Assembly (NCBI RefSeq): GCF_900156425.1
Contig: NZ_FTNO01000001.1
Coordinates: 1,116,001-1,180,000, forward strand
Direction of reading: 5' to 3'
DNA from: Haladaptatus litoreus
GTDB lineage: Archaea > Halobacteriota > Halobacteria > Halobacteriales > Haladaptataceae
Length of the DNA: 64,000 nt
Positions 59,031-64,000 of the stretch are shown piece by piece. Position numbers and translations under genes: made by a program. Numbering within the stretch: position 1 is the stretch's first letter; each line of letters starts with the position of its first letter. The notes below the pieces were generated by a model that saw nothing but the letters and a program-made list of their open reading frames with translations, was not told where the DNA came from and did no database searches.

Positions 59031-60461
59031 TTAGAGGATGATGCTCTTTTTCCGCACCATCTCCTCGATGGTCAGGTGAAGCCCCTGCCGACCGATGCCT
59101 GAACCCTTGTTCCCGCCGAACGGGATATCGCCGAGTCCGTGGCTCGGCGCGCCGTTGATTCTGACTGCTCCGGCGTCGAGTTTGTCGGCCATCCGCCGCG
59201 CGCGGTCGTAATCCGCCGTGAACACCGCGGCGTCGAGCGCCAAGTCGCCGCCGTTCGAGATTTCGAGGGCTTCCTCCTCGGTTTCGAACGTGGTGACTGC
59301 TGCGATGGGACCGAACTGCTCCTCGTGGACGATTCGGGCGTCGTGCGGGACGTTCGCCAGCAGAGTCGGTTCGAAGAACTGACCGTCGCGGTCGCCGCCG
59401 CGAATCAGGTCAGCACCTTTCTCGACTGCATCTTCCACCAGTTCTTCGACCCAATCGGCTTGATCTTCGCTGATGAGCGGCCCCATCTGCGTCTCTTCGT
59501 CGAACAGGTCGCCGATGACCCAGTTGTCCATCTCCGCTTCCAGTCGCTCGACCACTTCGTCGTGAACCTCTTCGTGTGCGACGACTCGACTCACGGCTGA
59601 ACACCGCTGTCCGGCGTACTTGAGCGAGCCTTTCGCGCAAGCTCCGGCCACGTCGGAGAGGTCGGCGTCCGGGAACACGACTGCGGGCGCGTTTCCGCCG
59701 AGTTCCATGTGGAGGTTGACCATGCCGCTCTTTCGCGCGACGTGTTTTCCCGCCGGACTGGAACCGGTCATCGTTATCATGTTGATGCGGTCGTCGCCCA
59801 CGAGTAGGTCGCCGATTTCGCTCGCACTGCCGGGCGTGAAGTTGAACGCACCCTTGGGAATGTCCTGCTCGGAAATCACCTCGGCGAGAATCGCGGCACT
59901 GATTGGCGTCTTGCTCGCGGGTTTGAGGATGACGCAGTTGCCCGCCGCGAGCGCGGGAGCAACCTCTAACGCCGTCGTCGCGAGGGGATAGTTGTAGGGC
60001 GTGATTGCCAGAATCGTGCCAACTGGTTCCGGCTTGATGATGGCTTCCCAGCCCTCGTGGCCGTCCGTCGTTCCTTCGCGGAACTCGCCGCGGAGGTCGT
60101 GGGCCTCTTCTGCGGCGCGGCGGAAGCGTTCGGCGGCGCTTTCGACTTCACCGCGCGCGCTGGAAATTGGCTTGCCCGCCTCACGGACGATGACTTCCGC
60201 CAACTCCTCTTTCCGGTCGAGAAGGCCGTCCGCGATGGACTCCATCCACTTCGCTCGCTGTGGAATCGTCGTCTCGCGCATTTCGGCTTCCGCGCGCTGG
60301 GCGGCCGCGAGCGCGTTGTCGGCCTGTTCGGCGCCGGCGGCGGCGACTTCGGCGAAGATACCGTCTTCCGCGAGGTCGGTCACCTCAAGTACGTCATCGG
60401 CATCCAGCCATTCGCCATCAATGAACAACTGCTCTCGCCGATGGAGACGTTTCTGTGTCAT
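59031..60461 (-). CDS. NAD(P)-dependent aldehyde dehydrogenase
   Basis: 476 residues. The nucleotide-binding region (GTILAITPYNYPLATTALEVAPALAAGN), the general base in HMELGGNAP, and the catalytic Cys in KYAGQRCSAVSR are intact, as is the C-terminal PFGGNKGSGIGRQG. The pattern is that of the lactaldehyde / non-phosphorylating glyceraldehyde-3-phosphate dehydrogenase branch. The coding end abuts the purine array of the origin. Confidence 0.92.
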   Translation of the reverse strand: MTQKRLHRREQLFIDGEWLDADDVLEVTDLAEDGIFAEVAAAGAEQADNALAAAQRAEAEMRETTIPQRAKWMESIADGLLDRKEELAEVIVREAGKPISSARGEVESAAERFRRAAEEAHDLRGEFREGTTDGHEGWEAIIKPEPVGTILAITPYNYPLATTALEVAPALAAGNCVILKPASKTPISAAILAEVISEQDIPKGAFNFTPGSASEIGDLLVGDDRINMITMTGSSPAGKHVARKSGMVNLHMELGGNAPAVVFPDADLSDVAGACAKGSLKYAGQRCSAVSRVVAHEEVHDEVVERLEAEMDNWVIGDLFDEETQMGPLISEDQADWVEELVEDAVEKGADLIRGGDRDGQFFEPTLLANVPHDARIVHEEQFGPIAAVTTFETEEEALEISNGGDLALDAAVFTADYDRARRMADKLDAGAVRINGAPSHGLGDIPFGGNKGSGIGRQGLHLTIEEMVRKKSIIL

Positions 60462-60812
60462 AGCTATCCCTTAGCACTCCGTCGGTAAATTATTTACTCA
60501 CAATTGGATTAATGACTCTCGTTGTTTCCGACGCTTCCAGTAGAAAATGCTACCGAGTCACGTTCGGTTCCCTATCGTGTACCGTTCGATATTCCGCACA
60601 TCGGACGACACTCTTGCAGGAAATCCGCGCCGCAGACGTATTTCTGTATTGGCCGTTTATGAACTGCACAGTGTACTGGCCACATCATCCATTCCTATCC
60701 CTTTGGAATCCTGTCCTCTCTCCAGACTGCTTTTTTCTCCTCGGATTATTCCTCGTGATAATTTCGCTGAAACATTTATGCCCTCTCGCTCGAACGACAT
60801 ACCAACTATCGT
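60462..60812. other. Gene-free AT-rich region
   Basis: About 350 bp separating divergent genes. A TATA-like run (aacatttatg near 60770-60780) lies about 30 bp before the next gene and should be its promoter. The open frame on the plus strand here lacks any protein feature and is not annotated. Confidence 0.5.
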
Positions 60813-61538
60813 ATGGTTTCGAAGGGGTTCTTCCGGGGGTCACAGGAGCTAATCGAGCGGAGCGATGGCCGACACCAATTTTTCCACTATCGAGGCGAAC
60901 GCTGTCTCAGCGCACTCGTGACAGCAGGTCGTGGTATCGCTCGACTCCAATCGGCCTCCGCCGAATCAAAAATCGAGTACCTTGACGTGCTGAGTGAACT
61001 CAACGACCACTACTTCGAGGCGCGGGCGTTCGAGAACAACGTGAAAGGGAAGTTCTACCGCTACGACGACGAGACGGAACGACGGTTCCGCTCGTCGGTC
61101 ACCGAGGAACTGTCCCGGTCGGTGGGACTGCTTCGCCGACTGCTGGCGGTTCACGGTGAACTTCTCGAACCGAACGCCGACACCGGCCAGTTCGAACTCG
61201 TCAATTCCGCCGAAACCGTCAACCGAGAACTGGTTGCGACGGTTTCGAAATACACGGGACGCGCAGTTCGCGGCGGTTGGTATCCCATTATCCAATCCTA
61301 CGACCACTCTCTCAACCCTGGCGAACGAATCGCGGAAGGGAACCGACGCCGACGGCAACGACTGTTCGGCCAACAGGATATTCCGGGCGTTACGCAACTG
61401 CTCGACACACCGCTGTTCGAGCAGATAACGAACGACGACATCGCTCGCCTTCGGAAATTAGACCGCTTTGCGCCCACGGAAGGGCGGCGAATCGTCACCC
61501 GACTGAACAACCGCCAGCCGTGGCTGCTGTCCGATTGA
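60813..61538 (+). CDS. Unrecognised haloarchaeal protein
   Basis: 241 residues, soluble, mostly helical by appearance (LSELNDHYFEARAFENNVKG; RSSVTEELSRSVGLLRRLLAVHGEL), with a basic stretch (EGNRRRRQRLFGQQ) and a C-terminal NNRQPWLLSD. No catalytic motif, signal or membrane helix is seen. It ends 30 bp from the convergent DUF7504-like gene. I do not recognise the family; the basic patch could bind nucleic acid. Confidence 0.7.
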   Translation: MVSKGFFRGSQELIERSDGRHQFFHYRGERCLSALVTAGRGIARLQSASAESKIEYLDVLSELNDHYFEARAFENNVKGKFYRYDDETERRFRSSVTEELSRSVGLLRRLLAVHGELLEPNADTGQFELVNSAETVNRELVATVSKYTGRAVRGGWYPIIQSYDHSLNPGERIAEGNRRRRQRLFGQQDIPGVTQLLDTPLFEQITNDDIARLRKLDRFAPTEGRRIVTRLNNRQPWLLSD

Positions 61539-61568
61539 CAACCTACTGAAAACGTAGTACATCCAAAG

Positions 61569-62309
61569 TTAGAGCGACAGCCAGTCCGTCGTCACGTCCT
61601 GCTGTACCAACTGCCATCTGTGCACCGGCTCGCCGCTTCCCATGTTAACTTCGACGATGGCGTCGAAAACCGGTGCGAGCGTGTTTACAGCGGCCGAATC
61701 CATCTCAGTTGGAAGATGGAAGTGAGCCATCCCGTTGACGTTTCGAACACGAGCGGTCAAGATATGTAAGAATCGAAACACCGATTCGTGGCTGTGCTCG
61801 CCCAAAAGCGGGACGAGTGAGTCGAAACACACGCGCAGTTCACCCGATTGCAAGCCGCCACTTTCCCGTTCGAACTCGTCGATGGCCTCGGAAATCGTGA
61901 TTCCGAGGCGGGCGAGACTTCCGCTCGTAACGATGGTCGTTTCCGAGTCGTCATCGTGGCCGTGGCCGATACCGTGGTCGCTGCCGTCGTGACCGGTGCT
62001 CGACACCGTCGCGGTGCTTCGTGTGTGCGTCGTCCGTTCGATGATTTTTACGTTTCCGGCGTTCGAACCGACGCCCACTTCCTCGCATTTCTGATGTTCG
62101 TGGCAAGTCGCCCCATCGGTTTTGACGAATAGTCGGTACCGCGGCTCTGTTTTGGACTCGCCGAGAAACCGCTCGCAGGCACGTCCCATCGCTGGCTGTG
62201 GCCCAACGAGGAGCAACCCGCTTCCACGGCGTTTGAGTCCCGCCAGTGTCCGGGTAAAGGCTGCCGCTGTCTCCGACGAGTGGGCACTGTTTTCGCCACG
62301 GTTCTGCAT
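61569..62309 (-). CDS. DUF7504-like protein (degenerate RecA/KaiC type), stand-alone
   Basis: 246 residues. The N-terminal RGSGLLLVGPQPAMGRACERFLG occupies the Walker A position but lacks the GKT/S. ELRVCFDSLVPLLGEHSHESVFRFLHILTARVRNVNGMAHFHL matches the Walker B and following helix of KaiC/Rad55 modules, as in the CHAT-locus protein, and ends TLAPVFDAIVEVNMG. A His/Asp-rich insert (TGHDGSDHGIGHGHDDDSE) and a CHEHQKC stretch may bind metal. It lacks HalOD1. Function is probably sensing or protein interaction rather than ATP hydrolysis. Confidence 0.75.
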   Translation of the reverse strand: MQNRGENSAHSSETAAAFTRTLAGLKRRGSGLLLVGPQPAMGRACERFLGESKTEPRYRLFVKTDGATCHEHQKCEEVGVGSNAGNVKIIERTTHTRSTATVSSTGHDGSDHGIGHGHDDDSETTIVTSGSLARLGITISEAIDEFERESGGLQSGELRVCFDSLVPLLGEHSHESVFRFLHILTARVRNVNGMAHFHLPTEMDSAAVNTLAPVFDAIVEVNMGSGEPVHRWQLVQQDVTTDWLSL

Positions 62310-62424
62310 TGTTTCACATATATTATTTACTGTATTATAAATTTTCGGGTAGGCGCGTCAGAACTATCGGCAAACACGGCAGTGTCTGTAGCTATTTTCA
62401 CTACCAAATGCGTAGACGAAGACG

Positions 62425-63510
62425 ATGTCCGACGACCTATTCAGCAGCATCTCGTTTCGGGACAGTACTGCGCGAAATCGTGTGATGGTGTCTCCGATGT
62501 GTCAGTATTCCTGCACAGGAGACGGGTTGGCGACCGACTGGCACCGCGTTCACCTCGGAAGTCGCGCGACCGGCGGCGCGGGAATCGTCATGACGGAGGC
62601 AACGGCCGTCGAACCTCGCGGTCGTATCTCGCCCAACGACCTCGGCATCTGGAGCGAGGAACACGCTGACGCGCTCGAACCCGTCGCGCGATTCATCCGC
62701 GAACAGGGGTCGGTTCCGGCAATTCAGCTCGCGCACGCGGGGAGAAAAGCGAGTAAGTCCCGACCGTGGGAGGGAAACACTCCACTGCAATCCGACGAAG
62801 GCGGCTGGGAAACCGCCGCACCGAGCGCCGATACGTGGCCCTACGAGTCCGAGCCGCCGGAAATTCGCGAGATGACGAAAGACGACATCGGAACCGTCGT
62901 GGACGCCTTCGCAACCGCGGCACAGCACTCCCTCGATGCCGGATTCGAAATCGCAGAAGTTCACGCCGCCCACGGCTATCTGCTCCACGAATTTCTCTCA
63001 CCGGCCGCGAACCACCGCGAGGACGAGTACGGCGGAAGTTTCGAAAATCGAACCCGTATCGTCCGCGAAGTGACCGAAACAGTTCGTGAAATCTGGCCAG
63101 ACGACAAACCCGTGTTCATCCGAATTTCCGCGACTGACTGGCTTCCGAACCGGGATTCGTGGACAATCGAGGAGTCGGTTCGGCTCGCGAACCAACTCTC
63201 CGACGTGGTTGACCTCATCGACGTGAGCGCTGGCGGTTTGCATCCCGACCAGCAGATTCCGAGCACCGGCCCGAACTATCAGGTTCCCTACGCCGAGCGA
63301 ATCCGCGAACAGACCGAAATTCCGGTCGGCGCAGTCGGCGGGATTACCGAACCGACGCAGGCCGACGCCCTCATCCGGAACGAACGCGCCGACCTCGCTG
63401 TCGTCGGACGTGAACACCTCCGCGACCCGTACTTCACGCTTCACGCTGCCGAAGAACTGGGGGCGGAAGACCGAATCGAGTGGCCACAGCAGTACCGGCG
63501 CGCGGTGTAG
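62425..63510 (+). CDS. Old Yellow Enzyme-family NADH:flavin oxidoreductase (YqjM class)
   Basis: 361 residues. FMN-binding and catalytic features of the YqjM-like branch are visible: VSPMCQYSC, QLAHAGRKAS, EVHAAHGYLLHEFLSP, EYGGSFENRTRIV and VGAVGGI. The His pair in HAAH and the Tyr in HGYLL are as expected for substrate binding. These enzymes reduce activated C=C bonds using NAD(P)H. Complete length. No partner genes are obvious; divergent to the DUF7504-like gene. Confidence 0.92.
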   Translation: MSDDLFSSISFRDSTARNRVMVSPMCQYSCTGDGLATDWHRVHLGSRATGGAGIVMTEATAVEPRGRISPNDLGIWSEEHADALEPVARFIREQGSVPAIQLAHAGRKASKSRPWEGNTPLQSDEGGWETAAPSADTWPYESEPPEIREMTKDDIGTVVDAFATAAQHSLDAGFEIAEVHAAHGYLLHEFLSPAANHREDEYGGSFENRTRIVREVTETVREIWPDDKPVFIRISATDWLPNRDSWTIEESVRLANQLSDVVDLIDVSAGGLHPDQQIPSTGPNYQVPYAERIREQTEIPVGAVGGITEPTQADALIRNERADLAVVGREHLRDPYFTLHAAEELGAEDRIEWPQQYRRAV

Positions 63511-63566
63511 TCTCTCGGCCTACACCAACTCATCTTTTCAGGCTTGCGCCCACTCGTCTTTCGGGC

Positions 63567-64000
63567 CTACACCCACTCACCTTCGAGATACTGTTTGACC
63601 GTTTTCGAGGTGTCGGGAATCGACACGAGCGTCGCCGCCGTCGTGGTCGTATTCGTGGACGTTTCCGTGGTGGTCGTCGTATTCGTCTCCGTCGTGGTGG
63701 TCGTTGTCGTGGTAGTCGTCCCGCCCGAACCCTCGTCGGTAACTCGTTCCACGATGGTTCCGCCGTCGCCAACCGCGACATCGACGCCGTTCGACCCGTG
63801 CGATGCGCCGCGGAATGTCGTTTCGACCGACGTTTGCTGTCGTTGCCACTGTCCCGCCGAAAGCCGTTCGTACATTTTACCGCCGACTCCTGCCGCGAGG
63901 CCATCGTCCCCGTCTCGGTCGATAGCGCGGATGGCCTGCCGTCCGCCGTCGATGACGTGTGGCGTCCAGCGGAAGCCGTCGTATCGGTAGACGATTCCGC
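63567..64000 (-). CDS. Partial protein with Thr-rich linker, C-terminal end only
   Basis: The frame is open to the window edge, so the N terminus lies outside. What is visible starts GIVYRYDGFRWTPHVIDGG, a YCF48- or propeller-like repeat region containing GLAAGVGGKMYERL and DVAVGDGGTIVERV. Then comes a poly-Thr stretch of about 25 residues (TTTTTETNTTTTTETST), and a short end KTVKQYLEGEWV. The Thr tract is encoded by ACG/ACC-type codons. A secreted or surface protein with an O-glycosylated linker is likely. Confidence 0.65.
   Translation of the reverse strand, partial: GIVYRYDGFRWTPHVIDGGRQAIRAIDRDGDDGLAAGVGGKMYERLSAGQWQRQQTSVETTFRGASHGSNGVDVAVGDGGTIVERVTDEGSGGTTTTTTTTTTETNTTTTTETSTNTTTTAATLVSIPDTSKTVKQYLEGEWV

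Noticed and set aside
60512..60985. Plus-strand frame overlapping the 60.8-kb gene
   Set aside because: It lies largely in AT-rich promoter DNA, overlaps a better gene in another frame, and has no recognisable feature.

Overview
The window is a stretch of haloarchaeal chromosome. Pointers to this are the acidic proteins, Tat-type and lipobox signal peptides, HalOD1 output-domain proteins, an intron-containing tRNA-Trp whose intron carries box C/D guide sequences, a bacterioruberin/carotenoid-type phytoene synthase, an ADP-forming acetyl-CoA synthetase, an Orc1/Cdc6 gene beside origin boxes, and moderately high G+C coding with AT-rich promoters. A Haladaptatus-like genus is possible but the species cannot be fixed from sequence alone. 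No rRNA, CRISPR array or intact insertion sequence is visible.

Layout. 0-5 kb: small conserved protein, DinB translesion polymerase, two tandem HalOD1 proteins, a membrane hydrolase-like protein and a Tat-exported LVIVD-repeat protein. 5-14.4 kb: tRNA-Trp with guide-RNA intron, two haloarchaeal conserved proteins, IMP dehydrogenase, a secreted M14-like peptidase/desuccinylase with a recently duplicated C-terminal domain, tRNA-Lys, a TrkA-N/DHH phosphoesterase, PRC-barrel protein and an aminotransferase. 14.8-18.7 kb: the most unusual locus, with a 44-residue single-pass membrane peptide (DUF7503-like), a CHAT caspase-like protease, a HalOD1 plus degenerate RecA/KaiC-like protein, and a winged-helix DUF7344-like protein. 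18.8-28.4 kb: Hrq1/MrfA-type helicase, a small protein under two tandem DtxR/Idr-type iron-regulator boxes, a membrane protein, an RND transporter co-transcribed with a TrmB regulator, and a halolysin-like subtilase.

28.6-41.6 kb: GT2 glycosyltransferase of atypical composition, rhodanese lipoprotein, phytoene synthase, a TetR-MATE efflux operon with a perfect 14-bp operator, a medium-chain dehydrogenase, the acd / DRTGG / FAD-monooxygenase operon, and small housekeeping genes. 41.7-50.4 kb: a ligand-binding lipoprotein and chemotaxis transducer pair, MazG-like and YjbQ proteins, NCS2 permease, PfkB sugar kinase and a sugar-phosphate isomerase. 50.5-56.6 kb: a secreted CARDB protein, a Tat-exported gluconate-dehydrogenase-like GMC oxidoreductase with its subunit 3 and a neighbouring blue-copper protein, and an amino-acid permease. 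56.6-59 kb: an orc1/cdc6 gene and a replication origin with ten ORB-like repeats plus a 12-bp purine tandem array. 59-64 kb: aldehyde dehydrogenase, an unrecognised protein, an orphan DUF7504-like protein, an Old Yellow Enzyme family oxidoreductase, and the C-terminal part of a Thr-rich protein that runs off the window.

The best candidate for an undescribed system is the 14.8-18.7 kb CHAT locus. It puts a predicted caspase-like protease next to signalling-type domains and a tiny membrane peptide, a layout reminiscent of protease-activated cell-death or defence modules; that role is inference.
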